From Chloranthus sessilifolius (Eukaryota; Streptophyta; Magnoliopsida; Chloranthales; Chloranthaceae), in the NCBI GenBank assembly GCA_021018995.1, contig CM037587.1, positions 15,439,366-15,503,365 on the forward strand: a stretch of 64,000 nucleotides of DNA, read 5' to 3'. Positions within the stretch are counted from its first letter, which is position 1. Every line of letters starts with the position of its first letter. A program made the translations under genes and the position numbers. Shown piece by piece: positions 1 through 11,627 of this stretch. Under the pieces are notes generated by a model. It saw only the letters and a list, made by a program, of their open reading frames with translations, was not told the DNA's origin and searched no databases.

Positions 1-1735
1 GAAACAAACAGAGGCTGAATTAAAACATAAGGGGAACTGATCCAAGCTGAGAAGAGTTACCTGATCGAGCGGGCCACCAAATGCAAGGAAATTGGTGCTA
101 GGTACAAAGCGCGGCAAGATAAACCGATATGGCAGGCACTCGTACCAAACATGATAGTCCTCGGGCACATGGAAAGAATGGATAGGTAGCCCATTGTTGA
201 GAAAGGCCGCCGAGAGCTCCTCGATGCTGCCAACAGGATTCTAAACGTCCGCCGGAGGGTCCACAGGTATGGCATAGTAGCCCGGGTGTTGGTGCATGAC
301 CCGCTCTCCTAAATAGTAAAACTTGGCTCACGCCCCATAAAAGAAAATGACTTGGTGGTTGTTAAACAGGCGAGAGGGGCCCACGACTGCTCGATCCTAG
401 AAGGGGGACACAAGGTACGGGTCATGGAGGATCTGTCCATGAAGGCAGCCAAATAGGTACCACGTCAATAGAAGAGTATTTCTGATCCCAAAATAAACAA
501 GGAAGAAAAAAGGGGCTTTACCTGCTCCAAAACCATCAGGTCGAGTTGAGACCTCAGGCCCATCTCCAAGTGCTTCAGGCCTACGTCACGGCGCCGGGCC
601 TGATTCCAGTTGCTAAGGAGAGGATAGGTGAGCGCATCTGAATGGAGAAGCGGGCGCCCGGGGTGGAAATGATGGTACCCCCATACCTGAGAAGAGCATT
701 ACACAACAAAAAGGAACAACTGGTCAGTAGCATGAGATACCATCTAGGTAAAACTAACAGGAATAGGAAGAGCTAGGGATTACCTCCAAGGCCACCTAAA
801 AGCCGACGGTAGACTTAGAATCCCCGATTGTGACGCGAGCCACATTATACATCAGCCATGCGTACCCTGCTCCACCCTAATCATACCTATGGACATCTCC
901 CCAGTTGTCCATCACGCTCAGCAAGGCTAGGCTGACTCAGCCCCTGTCACATTGGTAAAAAGGGTTTTGCCCAGCAGAAGCAGGAGAGTGATGCGAGCAA
1001 GGACGATTGCTTGCTTAGGTGTGATATAGAGCACCCTGTCTGGCTGACCCAGATCCACTAACTCGTCAGGCATATAAAGGGCGATTAGCCAGGTCATCTT
1101 GACCTCGGTGCCATGCGTCTTCCCGCGAGGGGGATAGGTCCCAATCAGTCGGATAATGTCCTCCCAACTCGGCACCGCGAGGTCAGCTATCGGTATCCCT
1201 CCCATCCTAGTGCCTGTAATCATTGCCCAATCAACGGGCGTAAAGGCCATCTCAGCATACGACATGTGGAAGGTCATCGTCTCAGGTGAAATCGTTCGAT
1301 CAAGGCCTTCAAGTAGGCAACATCGGCCCTCATAGCGAGGCAGGACAGAAACTCCGCAAAGCCCACCTGCACCAACATGAGCTTCACTACAGAAGGGACG
1401 TAGAGGTAGAAGTCTTGAAAATCAAGCCACCCCCCACGAAAGACAATGTTAGGCAGGTCCTGCACCCAAAGAAATATGCCTCAGATTGTGGAAGTAAAGC
1501 AAAACTGCACAAAGAAAAAATTGAACCTCTCTTTTACCTTGCCCGCTACTCCGAAATTTGAAATATGGGTATGCTGTTGGTATAGGAGGCCGACTCGGGT
1601 GGCCTCGCCTTGTATTTCGAGCCATGGGCCCGCTCTCCGCTCTACCCAAATGAACTGCTCCCCCCACGGGCCGTATACTATCTCGGGTCCCTCCTCGTGG
1701 CCCTCCTTAGGAATATGCTCATTATCGCCTGACAT
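1..1735 (-). pseudogene. Plant mobile domain (PMD) gene, broken, probable antisense passenger of a Tat element
   Basis: The predicted protein starts at 1735 with MSGDNEHIPKEG. Plausible exons, from GT/AG borders that keep the reading phase, are 1538-1735, 784-1459 and 522-686, with a further one from roughly 475 down to 62 and a donor at 61 leading out of the window. PMD-family signatures are visible: TMTFHMSYAEMAFTP resembles the conserved TFHLPCGEMTPTL box, SVMDNWGDVHRYD is the mid-domain box, and EDYHVWYECLPYRF is the C-terminal YxxWY box. The PMD is found in host proteins of the MAIN/MAIL1 type, which work with PP7-like phosphatases in silencing and genome stability, and in many transposable elements. 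Several breaks are present, so it is not expected to be functional. It points against a Tat 3' region (3830-6661), the position and orientation in which Tat elements are known to carry extra ORFs, so I infer a passenger gene. A decayed host gene beside the Tat is the alternative. Confidence 0.7.
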
Positions 1736-2723
1736 GCTGGGGCAACAAAAGGTAATCGCATCAAAGCAGATCAGTGATAAAGAGCGGTTTTTATGCTACA
1801 CATCAAGGGAAGGTAAGTGTGCTCACCCTCTCTTTGTTTATTGTCAGAAAATAAAGATACACACATGCACAAGCAATAAAAAAAAATCCTTTTTTAAATT
1901 GAAATTGCAAAAAAAAAAATCCCTTCCTTTCTATCTTAAAGGTAAAAAAAAAAAAAGATAATATAAAATAAATTCCCCTTTTCTTCTATGTTTAAAAATA
2001 AAAACCAGTTGAAATAAAAAAAAATCATCATCAAGACCAAAGAGTCCTTCCTTTATGTTAGAAAAAAAGGGGGTTTTAGAAAAAAAACAAACAAAAAAAT
2101 AAAAATAAAAAAGTGAAGTCTTATTGTCCACTAAAACCAAAAAAAGTCCTTCCGTTTAGGAAAACAAAAAAATCCATCATCTTATGTTCCTAAAATCATA
2201 AAAACAAAAAAGAATACTTTCTTTATGCCTCGAAAATAAAAAAAAAGAAACAAAAAATCATTTTTTTCATGTTTAGAAAAAACAAAAGTTAAAAATAAAA
2301 AATCCTTTCCTTCATGGTTCATAAAATAAAAAAAAAACCTTCTTTCAAAAAATCCCTCCTTTTGTGTTCATAACATCGAAAAAAAAAATCCTTCTTTTAT
2401 AAAAAACTAAAACCAAAAAATATATATATAAATCAATGCCTTAGTTTTCAAACAATAAAAAAATCAAATGCAAAATCCTTTTCCTTAATTAATTGTAAGA
2501 AAAAAATCGAAAAAAAAGCATTCCCCTTAATTAGTTTTCAATATATATAGGAACCAAAAATTAATTTTTACTTAACCTTTCAAAAAAAAACAAAAAAAAT
2601 ACCAAAAATCCCCTTTTCCTAACTAATTTTCAAAATGATATCCTTGCTTGATATTCAAGATAAAAAAATATATAATAACACCCCTTTTTCTAAGCGCAAA
2701 TAAAAATAAATTTTTTTTCTTTA

Positions 2724-2773
<50 letters not shown>

Positions 2774-3100
2774 GCATTAATAAAAACCATAAAACCACAA
2801 AAGTAAGGCATTATTCATGGGAAACCATTCACACATCATCAATCAATATGCTTACAGCAGAAATAAACCATTTTTCATCTAGGAATGTAAGATCATGATC
2901 ATATTTGCAAGAAAAACAAGAAAAATAAAAGAAAATAAGCGTTAAATGGTTAGCTTTTGAAAGAAAAGGGGTCTTTGATCTAGCGTGAGCCAACAATCGA
3001 TCCACACAAGCAAAGCAACGGCAATGGGACACGCGTAGAGGCAATATAAAGGAACCCTAGGAGGGGGCAGTTTTCGGCTTCAAGAGGAAAGGGGGGAAAA
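1736..3100. repeat. A-rich low-complexity stretch
   Basis: No gene is seen. From about 1850 the plus strand is runs of A separated by short words such as atcctttcc; on the minus strand it is T-rich, like a leader or intron upstream of the antisense PMD gene. A (TA)n tract lies inside it. The long open frames here come from base composition. A similar A-rich tract lies in the 3' untranslated region of the intact-looking Tat element (45660-46620), so it may be part of the Tat 3' region. Confidence 0.6.
2726..2771. repeat. (TA)n microsatellite
   Basis: Uninterrupted alternating T and A for about 46 bases, flanked by ttacc and tatgcatt. Confidence 0.95.
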
Positions 3101-3162
3101 TTTTGAACTAAATGCCCCACATCCCGAACTCGGGATGTTTAAATCCCTCCTCAGCCAAGCCT

Positions 3163-3231
3163 GGCGCAACTATTAGTTGTGCCAGACAATTTTTGTGCCC
3201 CTTTTGCCTTGGCGCAACTAATAGTTGCGCC
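3163..3231. repeat. Pair of Tat type-A palindromes
   Basis: Two 21-base palindromes at 3163-3183 and 3211-3231. The arms are GGCGCAACTA and TAGTTGCGCC around one A or T; the first copy has one transition in an arm. The same word occurs in the Tat LTRs and leader elsewhere in the window. Read on the minus strand, the pair lies upstream of the antisense PMD gene, with a weak TATA-like TTTATATT at 3043-3050, so it may mark that gene's promoter (inference). Confidence 0.85.
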
Positions 3232-3429
3232 AGGAATTTGGCCCGGGTCTTGGGCCTGGTACGGGTTAGATAGGAAAGCCGCCCCCCCACTCTTTTTGTT
3301 TGTTTTGTCGCTCCCGGCAGATGCACGCGCTCCTGAGATGGCATCTCGATCATCCTTTGACTTGCCAAGGAAGCCGTGGTAGAATAAAAGCAGGAAGAGA
3401 TCAATGAGCACTCCGGTCCTACACAGGAA

Positions 3430-3830
3430 AATATGAAGAAAAAAAATCCAACAAAATATAAATGATAATAAGAAAAAATCCCCACAGAGAAGCCAGAAGT
3501 ATTCAGAACAAATAATCGTATAAAATAAAAACTTAAAAAATCCAAAATCAAATAATCACTTAAAATAAAAACTTGAAAAATCCAAAAAATCACATAAAAT
3601 AATAGTTTCAAAATAAAAAAATCCAAAAGATCACATAAAATAATAGTTTCAAAAAAAAAAAAAAAACTAAACTAACAAAAAAATCACTTAAAATAATAGT
3701 TGAGAAATCCAAAAATTCACATAAAATAATAGTTTCAAAAAAAAAAAAACAAAATAAAAAAATCACTTAAAATAACAGTTGAGAAATAAAAAAATCACAT
3801 AAAAAGATTGAAAAATCAAAAACAGATTTG
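3430..3830. repeat. A-rich degenerate tandem repeat
   Basis: Repeats of a unit containing aaaatcacataaaataatagttt, about 45-60 bases per unit with variable A runs. Nothing coding is seen. It probably belongs to the 3' untranslated region of the Tat element that follows. Confidence 0.6.
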
Positions 3831-4772
3831 TATTCCCTCGCAGAGACGCACAAGCATAAGGCGGTGAAATGCCAATATTTTATCAGCAATGTAGCGGAGG
3901 CTCGCCATGGATTCTGGATCGTACTTCAGGGCGAGCAACGACGCCAATCTCGATCAAACGGTCAATATTTTGATCAAGTTGATGCCACTACTAAATCTTT
4001 GTTATGAGCACTCTGTTTTAGATTCATATGAGCTTAAGTGACTTAAGCTTCAGATTCCCTATTGAAAAAGGTCAATCGTTGGTTGAGACCAACTTGTTGA
4101 GAATGAGATTACGCATCAATCAAACTATGTGCAACCATGCATTCAGAAGGGTTCATTTCCCTTTTATTTTCTGTAGGCTTAAAACCTACAATGGCAGCGA
4201 TATCTCTGTAAAGTGTACGCCATGTGTCTGGGTATCCGTATGATGGTCGCTTGTCCCCATAAATTATACCTAAGCGGGTCCGGGCTTTCATCGCCTTTAT
4301 TGCTTATCGCCCCTAATGAGTGCATATTTATGCATAATTGAATGATGTTTATAATCATTGTTGACAGAGACCAGGATTGAATGTCCCTTTAGGGGGACAC
4401 CCCAATGTTTGGTTGGATCTGTTCGAGGTAGTTGAAGCTGGGCTCTAAGTCATATTGATCTGGGGCATGCTTTCGAAAATGACTCGAACACCCAAAAAGT
4501 GTTCTGACATCTATTCATTTCACTTGGGCTGTTATGCTAAATAAACTTCAGGATTGATGGGCTCACCCAAAGACCTCGAACCCTGCTTTCTGTAGGGGCA
4601 CCTGCGAACAGTCAGATAGGGCAGTCAAATGCCTCATAGGATTGGACGTAAACTGTGGAGCCTTACGTATTTTTGCTTTGCACCTATCTTTGAATGTGGG
4701 TCGATTACCCCTCTTACTTGCGAAGCTTTGGTATTCAAAATGAATCTCGAACATTAATCACCTTCAAATCAT

Positions 4773-4960
4773 CTCGAGAAGCAAATATTTTTCCTGACTA
4801 ATGGGCTTTTGCAACTCGAGAAGCGAACATTTTTCCTAGCTATTGGGCTTTCGTAACTCATTCCACCTTGGTTATGCCCAGTAATGTCGCTAAGCGCTTG
4901 GGAACCGATTACCTTGAGAAATGAATGTTTAGCCTGGCATCCAGGGCTTTCGTCTTTTCA
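4773..4960 (+). repeat. Three imperfect ~45-90 bp repeats in Tat 3' UTR
   Basis: Copies begin with (c)tcgagaag and end with gggcttt(t/c)g: about 4773-4816, 4817-4857 and a more diverged one at 4913-4950 (cttgagaaatgaatg... agggctttcg). The same three copies are present at 48027-48213, so the duplication predates the divergence of the two Tat copies. Confidence 0.6.
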
Positions 4961-5500
4961 CCATGTTACTCATATGATGTTTGAAGTTTGTTCTGAATAC
5001 AGCGGACCCGTCAGTAATGCCTTGGGCCTCTTCGGATGTCTCTTTCTTTGGCATTCGATCATTAGTGAACGGATACCAAGGAGGGGCATCTATAGACACA
5101 CAAATCTGGCCCAAGGCCCGATCGAAACACATTTTGAGAAAGGTGTACTTCCAAGCTTTTGATGACATGTATGGAACCTTTAGGAACCACCCTAGATTCC
5201 AAACCCTTAGGAATCACCCTAGATCCCTTAGGAACCTGCCCCGAACCTTTAAAAATCAATCCCAACCCTTAGAAGCCGTTCTGAACCTAAACCTAACCTT
5301 CCAAAACCTTGGAAAAGGGTGTGTGCATCGGGACTAGCTATGGCCTTCTACTATAATCGAATCTCACAACATTAAAACGTAGTGGATGTCAGCTTTCCAA
5401 CAGCCTAAGAAATGCCCCAATCGGAGTTGTACATCAAAAGATATGGCAGTTCGAACCCGGAGGGCAAAAGAGTAAAACCTTGAGGGCCTCCTAGGGATTT

Positions 5501-5558
5501 GGCACAACTAATAGTTGCGCCAGTTATAATTTTGCCTGGCATAACTATTAGTTACGCC
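5501..5558. repeat. Two type-A palindromes in LTR U3
   Basis: Copies at 5501-5521 and 5538-5558 have the GGCGCAACTA / TAGTTGCGCC design. Both have decayed by transitions at CpG positions, as expected from cytosine methylation. Confidence 0.85.
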
Positions 5559-5935
5559 AGGACACTTCTCCCAGAAATTAGGCCTGTTTTAAATGTGGAC
5601 CCCACCCTCGTGAGCCAACCTCCAGCACTGTTCAGCACTATTTTATGCGTCAGGCACATGAACAGTAACTATGTCTTTTTACCCTAAAATTTGTGATTGG
5701 GGTTTGACTTATTGACCACCTAGACCTTTGGGGTGTATTTTGATAGTTCTGTTACACCCATTCACTACCTATTTGCAACCCCTTAAGTGGCTTAAGGCCT
5801 CACCCCATCATCCACCATTGGAGGACCTTCTTAGATATTTCAAGGCTCCAAAAACCCTAGGAATCCTTAGGTGTGAGATTACCTAATTGCTAAATCCAAT
5901 TAGCATCTAAGTGGTCTCCTAACCCACCCATTTCC

Positions 5936-5943
5936 TATAAATA
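5936..5943 (+). promoter_or_regulatory. LTR TATA box
   Basis: TATAAATA in the context cctataaatagagcccc, conserved at 34048 and 49150 in the other Tat LTRs. It is about 380 bases downstream of the palindromes. Confidence 0.75.
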
Positions 5944-6661
5944 GAGCCCCCCTCCCTTTGGTTTAGGGGTTGAGAATTTTTGCCTAAGAGAGAAAGATCT
6001 TAAAGTGAGAAGATCTTTCTCCCTTTGGTGCACCATTGCTCATATATATTCCAAAATTCTAAAACCTCATTCCATGCCTTACCTTTCCTAAAAAGCCTGT
6101 AGGTTAGGTGTGTGCTATCCATTTGCCTCCCTTCTCTATCTCTTAGCTAGTAAGCCTTAGTGGTTAGAACCTCTCTTTCCACCATTCAAGCCTTCAAAAG
6201 CTCATCAAAAGCAAGCCACGCAAGGCTCTCCTACGGTGCTATAAGGGCCCGAGGGCTCCGGCTCTCCCCTTTCTTCTCCTACCTGTTTTTGGCTTTTCTC
6301 ATCCTCCCATTTGTTTCGTTATGCCGCCGAATTGTCGGTAGGAACGGAGGGGCACAAATAGGATTTGAGGCCCATTTGGGCAAGAGGAAGTCATTTTCTT
6401 TTCTTTTACTTTATTTTGGCCATAAGTAGAGACCACGTTAAACGGGTTGATCGGGGGCCTAACACCTTCTCGATCGATAACCAAAGCCCCTACCCAAGAG
6501 TCTTTGGTGTGAATCGGATTCAGAGTCATATTTGTGGCACTTCGGTGCTTATAAAAATGATGTAGGTATCCCAGGACCACAAAAGCTCCGGGTGGCAACT
6601 CTATATTTTTGTTAGCGAGCGCATCGTCACGACGGGATCATCTCATATCCCACGGTTGCAC

Positions 6662-7089
6662 AACTTGTAATCAAATTTCACGCCTTGCGCCATGTGCGTG
6701 ATTCAGGTCTTTTGTCGGTGCATGGAAGGTGTACCTTAGTCCTATTTGGGCTACGGGTTTTAAGACTTCTGGAGTGGCTTGGTTCCTTTCCAAGAGTCAT
6801 GGGCAAGGCCAAAGGTTGATCGAATAGGTTTGTATACTCTGAGAGGGTGAAAAGGAGGTGTCTACAGATCCTCTTCTTTGGCACATTCTTGTGAAATAAG
6901 AGTGCATCGAAGAAGTAGACACCTCTTATTCAGGGTGCCTTTTCATTTCTTTTGAAAATGACAAGTGTGAATTAGGGAGCTGACATGAAATGTTTGGCTT
7001 TCTTATCCATCAGCACAAGCTAAGAGGAGTCATTCATGGGACAGATTGTAGCTGTCGAGAGGTGTATCTTCAACCGCGGTTGCATATCA
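6662..7089. other. Unassigned segment with an inverted repeat
   Basis: No gene is seen. Arms GAGGTGTCTAC (about 6855-6865) and GTAGACACCTC (about 6914-6924) face each other across roughly 50 bases, and gaaaag/cttttc extend the pairing outward. GTAGACACC is also the start of the Tat LTRs, so this may be the junction of two opposed LTR fragments. Confidence 0.4.
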
Positions 7090-7930
7090 CAGTCAAACAG
7101 AGGGAAATTTACACAAACGAGGTACGAGTGGCGTCGTACGAATGTCTAGAGACAAGGTCAAGTGACCAGCTGATATGATGTAATATGTATGGCGAAGGCT
7201 TTCGAAAATCATGTCAGACCGGACGCGTCATTACTCAGACCAACAGTACGTCAGGGGTCCCTTTCCAATAAACATTTGTGATTTCTCTAAGTTGAGTATA
7301 CTCAGTGTTCGGTTTCCCAGAGGAAAGAACGGATTGGGATGATGAGAGATAAAATTTTGATAGAGAAGGGTTTTGAAAATTCAGGTTCTTTAACTTAAGA
7401 TCAATTTGGTGGGAAACTTCGAAAAGCATGGCTTTTGAGACGTCACTGAGCAGATCCATCGGTACAAGATTTAAGGCCCGACCTTTATTTGGTTGTTAAG
7501 ATGATGCTCAGTATGCTGGATACTCCATCTAACCTTCTCACGGATGCTGATGATTGTCTCTTATGGGAGGACTATAGTGATTTGTGAATCGGGAGAAACG
7601 AGTTTTAAAAATGTTTGACTTAATATTAGCTAGCTTATATTTATAGAGAATATCGAGGGGGATAGGGGTGATACTCACCTGGCTTGTTACCTACATCTTG
7701 GGTGGATCCATCATGTGATGGGACATAAGAGGGTTGTTGGCGTGATGGGATGCTCGGGAGGTCCAGGCTTGTTGCCTGCTTCTTCGCGATGGGACATTGG
7801 TGGGCCTTCCTCTGTGTTGCGACAGGTTGTGATGGGACCGGGTGGTTGATCAGTCACAGAATATGCCACTTTACCACATTTAACTTAGTGATGCTAGACC
7901 TTAGATTGTTACTTATGAGATGCTATGTGC
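7090..7930 (+). repeat. Dispersed repeat shared with 62757-63990
   Basis: It starts with gtcaaacagaggga and continues through cgaatgtctagagacaaggtcaagtg, ggcgaaggctttcg and ttgagtatactcagtgttcg to a zone of repeated gatgggac words. The same order of words is found after the chromovirus LTR start at the right end of the window. It is probably a fragment of that LTR or of its downstream leader. No coding capacity is recognised. Confidence 0.7.
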
Positions 7931-8399
7931 AAATATTTATAATAGTGAGCAGAACAGAGCTAAAGTGTTAATCTTTGCTAAAACGAATTCAAAAAGCAGC
8001 AAGAACTACAATCATGTAGAGAAACAAACCAATCGTTTGAAGAACCAGTCCGTAAGCCAAGAAAGAGAGTTTACAGTTGAACATAAATCTCGAATGAACG
8101 AAAATAGAAGAAAAAGGAATCGTAATCCACGTACCTATCAAAAGAGCTTATGACTAGAGGAATTAAAGCAAAGATACGAACGTTCAGAAAAGAGCAAAAA
8201 TGGTACAGATAGAGATACAATCGAAATTAGGATTGTATGAAGTAAAGCTCATGCTGCTGATCACATGAACACTATACGACCATGCAAAGAATTAGAAGAC
8301 CTATTGAATTAAAAGTTTGGTAACTTACGAATCTGAGAAGATTGGCGAAAGAACCCTAAAGATCTCTGTCACTGAAATAAAGGTGAAAAGTTCTACGCG
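7931..8399. other. Unassigned segment left of Athila 1
   Basis: AT-rich, with no recognisable gene or repeat boundary. It may contain the start of the Athila 1 LTR, but without a second LTR copy the left end cannot be fixed. Confidence 0.4.
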
Positions 8400-9281
8400 C
8401 ATCTACTATCCAAAGCAAGGAAGATTAGGATTAGAAATTAGAGTTATATTAAGAATCTTTTATTTTAGTAGTTTTCTTTAGTTATAATTCAAATAATGTA
8501 AACCAACCCCTTATGATCTATAAATAAGAGGGTTCGACATAGGAATTCTTTATCGAAGGAACTCTCAACATCAATTGACGACTGAGATTGGGTTTTCTTC
8601 TGATCACCTTAATTTAGAGTAGTTTAGATATCCAAGGTTTCTCGAGAGAAATTGACGACTGCAATTGGGAGCTGAAAGATTAAAGTAGAGTATCCGTAAT
8701 TTCTCAGAAGCAATTGACGCCTTTGACTGAAGGATGAAAGATCTTTTATTTGTTTTCTAGTTTAGATTTATTTTCATGCACTTTTACTGCTTTGTGAACA
8801 TTTATGAATTCTTGATTTTAATTTACGCCAAAAATTGAGAGTTTGCAAATTAGTGTAACAGTTTTACTTTTTCATCTTCAGTTTTCTTGAGTTTGACTGA
8901 TGCCCACATTTCGGAGAAATTGTTTATTAGTATAAATCTATGTTAAGGAATTCTAGTTTTTGATTAACTCCCAAATTCTAGAGGATTGAGATACAGTGTA
9001 ACGGTACTTTAGTTTGTGAACATCCGAGGACTGAAGGATTGTGATTGACGATCACAATCTAGGAGGAGGATTTAGTTTTATTTTCTGCAATTAGTTTAAA
9101 TAACCATTCTTTTATTCTTATTTCTCCAGTAGATTAGACACTTAAAAGACAAATAAAAATTTTTACAATACAAAACGAATGAAATGTTGACCTTCCTCGT
9201 GGGAACGATCCTATACTAGTGCTGTAATTTTTATTGTGCATTTATAATAGGTTAAGGCTTAGTACAATTATAGCCACATCA
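8400..9281 (+). repeat. Athila 1 5' LTR (3' portion certain)
   Basis: The right end is placed at ...gccacatca just before agtttttggcgcc, the usual Athila spacing to the primer-binding site. A TATA box (TATAAATA) lies at 8519-8526, and repeated caattgacg words at about 8571-8720 follow it in the leader part. The left end is uncertain. Confidence 0.6.
8519..8526 (+). promoter_or_regulatory. TATA box of Athila 1 LTR
   Basis: TATAAATA in ctataaataagagggttcg, about 760 bases before the LTR end. Confidence 0.6.
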
Positions 9282-9287
9282 AGTTTT

Positions 9288-9305
9288 TGGCGCCGCTGCC
9301 GGGGA
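9288..9305 (+). other. Primer-binding site, tRNA-Asp type
   Basis: TGGCGCCGCTGCCGGGGA follows the LTR end after six bases. This is the primer-binding sequence characteristic of Athila elements. Confidence 0.9.
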
Positions 9306-9546
9306 AGCGAAAAATTTCTAATTTTTTTTTGAAAGTCAATATTTGTCTTTCTCTTTTTATTTTTCTTTATATTTTTATTTTCTTTAATCACTTCTTAATC
9401 TTTTGTAGGTTTATTCAGAGCAGCTAATCAAAGGTTTCAACACTTCTTCTGATAATAGAAGCTAGAGGCTCAAATTTTTCTTCTCTCCCTGCTTTCTAAA
9501 ATAAAAATTATATAAAATTAAAAACACAATAATTACGTTTCTAGTG

Positions 9547-10970
9547 TATGCATCACACTCGATCTCGAAGTTTAGAATTCTTTGAGCGTGATCCAGAAAT
9601 TGAAAGAACTTTCTTGCGTAATCTAGCATCTAACAAATCCTCTAAATGAGAATCCCCAACTATGGTTAACGATCGTTCTATTCAAGCACACTTCAGCCCT
9701 ATTACTTTGACTGCACCCTCTTATATAGTTATACCAGAGGTTGCAGCGGGACAAAACTATGAGATCAAGTTCAATACGCTTTAAGCTTTACCCACCTTTC
9801 ATGGGCTTAATCGAGAGGATCCCTATCAACATCTAAGGGACTTTATAAAACTTTGCACAATGTTACAATTGTCGGTAGCTAATGATGAGGCTGTCAAATT
9901 ACGGTTGTTCTCATTTTCTCTCAAAGAGCAAAGCGTGACTAATTTCATTGTCCACTAGAAGTATTACCACATGGGACGGACTGCAATCCAAATTTTTGAA
10001 CGAATACATCTCGATTGGTAAAACTAATCAGATTCGTCAAACATTTCAAGACTTTAGGCAATTACTTGGAGATTTATTTCACGAGAGCTGGAAACACATG
10101 AAGGATTTACTGAGAAAGTGTCCTCATCATGATGTACCAAATTGGTCCATTGCGTAAAGTTTTTATCAAGGGTTAACTGAGACGAACCAGTCTATAGTTG
10201 ATGTCGTAAGTGGAGGAGCCTTCATGGCTCAAAATGATCAACAATCTTAAAACTTATTTGAGAAACTAGCCGACAATTCAAAGCAAAAATAAGCTTTGCT
10301 AAGATCTGACCCATATGTGATTCGCCACACCCCGCTCATGAGGGATGGTCTTTATGATGTCAGCAAGGACAAAGTAAAGGAGGATGACATGAGTGCTAAG
10401 GTTACAACACTTGAGCAATGAATAACAACATTAATGAGTGCCAACCCTAGCATTTCGAAAAGACCTGCAGTAGCCTGTACAATTTGCCAGAGCTTAACTC
10501 ACGCTATAACTAAGTGCCCAGTTGCGCCATTGTACCAAGAAGTGGTGGAAAAGGAACAAGTAATGGCATTTCAAAGGGGAGATTATGAGAATACATACAG
10601 CCCGTCGTGGAGGAACCACACAAGATTTAATTATGGTTCCCCGAGTGGGGCACAACCAGCACCATCAATTGCGTAACCCCGATTTCCCCTTGCCCAAGTT
10701 TTCCACCAGAGACCACTAATGCCAACTATGCAACCACAATTTATACCACAGAGCAATGGACCTGATGCTATGATTGTTCAAATCCTTCGGGAGTTGCAGC
10801 AACAATCACATCAACACTCAAAAGGCCTATCCCAATTAGCTTAATTCTCTCAAGTACTATACTCACATACTCAGTCTATTACAAAGCTGGAGGGCCAGAC
10901 TGGCTAGCTAGCTTCCCAATTAACTAAGAGAGAAAGTTTTCAACTACCGGCACAACCAATTAGCAATCCA
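9547..10970 (+). pseudogene. Athila 1 gag, broken
   Basis: Capsid-type gag text is visible near 9790-9990: FHGLNREDPYQHL followed by KLRLFSFSLKEQ, the pattern of Athila gag (FxGxxxEDPYxHLxxF, then LRxFPFSL). Near 10440-10670 a nucleocapsid-like piece has a CxxC... C arrangement (CTICQSLTHAITKC) followed by NTYSPSWRNHTRFNY, the NxYNPGWRNHPNF box typical of this lineage. Several breaks. It follows the primer-binding site as expected for gag and has no pol after it. Confidence 0.8.
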
Positions 10971-11627
10971 AGAGGATAAGTGTTTTTGGGGGAAACCTTC
11001 GCCCCACTAATCAAAACTAACAACCTCATGGATCCGTCGAGCTACCGACTCATTCGTAGAACCCTTTGTAAATTGTGTAAACTATTGAAAATTTTGGGGA
11101 AGACATCACGATGGTCGAAAACACGACTAATCATAATGTTTCCTCCAATGTATACTAGTGTTTCACAAACGAACGTATGGATTTATGAGCATATGTCACC
11201 CTAAGTCCGATGACCATATAGTAGTGATTACTATTTGATTCGTACGAGAGTTCAAACCTTCGAACGATGAAGAGCTAGAATTGATTACTAACTCTAGGTT
11301 ACTAATACGCATGGTGATCGGTTCAGCGGGTCATCACCTAAATTAGGGCTTACATATTCGTGGGAGGAGACGTCGGCCCCATTCTCGAACTCTAGCTAAT
11401 TTTTCTCTTCTCCCTCCAATTTTCAAAATTCTCTATAGCGAAACTAACTATTTTCTTCACCTACCTTGATTTTGTCATTCTCCATCTAAAAGGGAAGAAC
11501 CGATTTAAGAATTAAAATCTTCGTCTTTGGAAACCTTAATCTTAAAAATTAGATAGTTTTTTGATTTGGCATAAGAAATTTGTAGATCATTGATTAAGGT
11601 TCATTTACTTTTGGAGAGAAACAAATC
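10971..11627. other. Gap between gag and extra ORF in Athila 1
   Basis: No coding signal is recognised. It is where protease and pol would be in a complete Athila element, and its short length shows that this block is deleted. The last 200 bases, ending in ttggagagaaacaaatc, look like the leader of the extra ORF. Confidence 0.5.

Larger units (their letters stand above)
3830..6661 (+). mobile_element. Tat-type Ty3/gypsy element, 3' end (3' UTR plus 3' LTR)
   Basis: From about 3838 to 6661 this aligns by eye, base for base over long stretches, with 47045-49881 of the intact-looking Tat element. Shared landmarks include the tgatgagc/atgagcact stretch near 4005 versus 47240, the ccaaggaggggcatc polypurine-like tract just before 5091, and the whole LTR. 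The pol and gag parts and the 5' LTR are not in the window; they may lie to the left or be lost. Whether the antisense PMD gene and A-rich stretch at 1-3830 belong to the same element is inference. Confidence 0.85.
5091..6661 (+). repeat. Tat 3' LTR (type A)
   Basis: It runs from TATAGACACA (TGTAGACACC in the sister copy) to GGTTGCACA, a length of 1571 bases. U3 has the type-A palindromes at 5501-5558 and a TATA box at 5936. The downstream part, with cccgatcgataaccgaagc-like text, matches 34540-34771 and 49660-49881. It is followed directly by unrelated sequence (acttg), not a primer-binding site, which supports it being a 3' LTR or solo LTR. Confidence 0.9.

Noticed and set aside
1931-3626. 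Phe/Lys-rich open frames on the minus strand
   Set aside because: Products of A-rich low-complexity sequence.
6160-6598. Open frames within the Tat LTR
   Set aside because: Equivalent stretches in the other LTR copies do not keep the frame; noncoding LTR sequence.
6849-6930. MITE
   Set aside because: The arms resemble the Tat LTR start, no target duplication is visible, and a single copy is seen.
9288-9305. tRNA gene
   Set aside because: Only 18 bases match a tRNA 3' end; it is a primer-binding site next to an LTR end.
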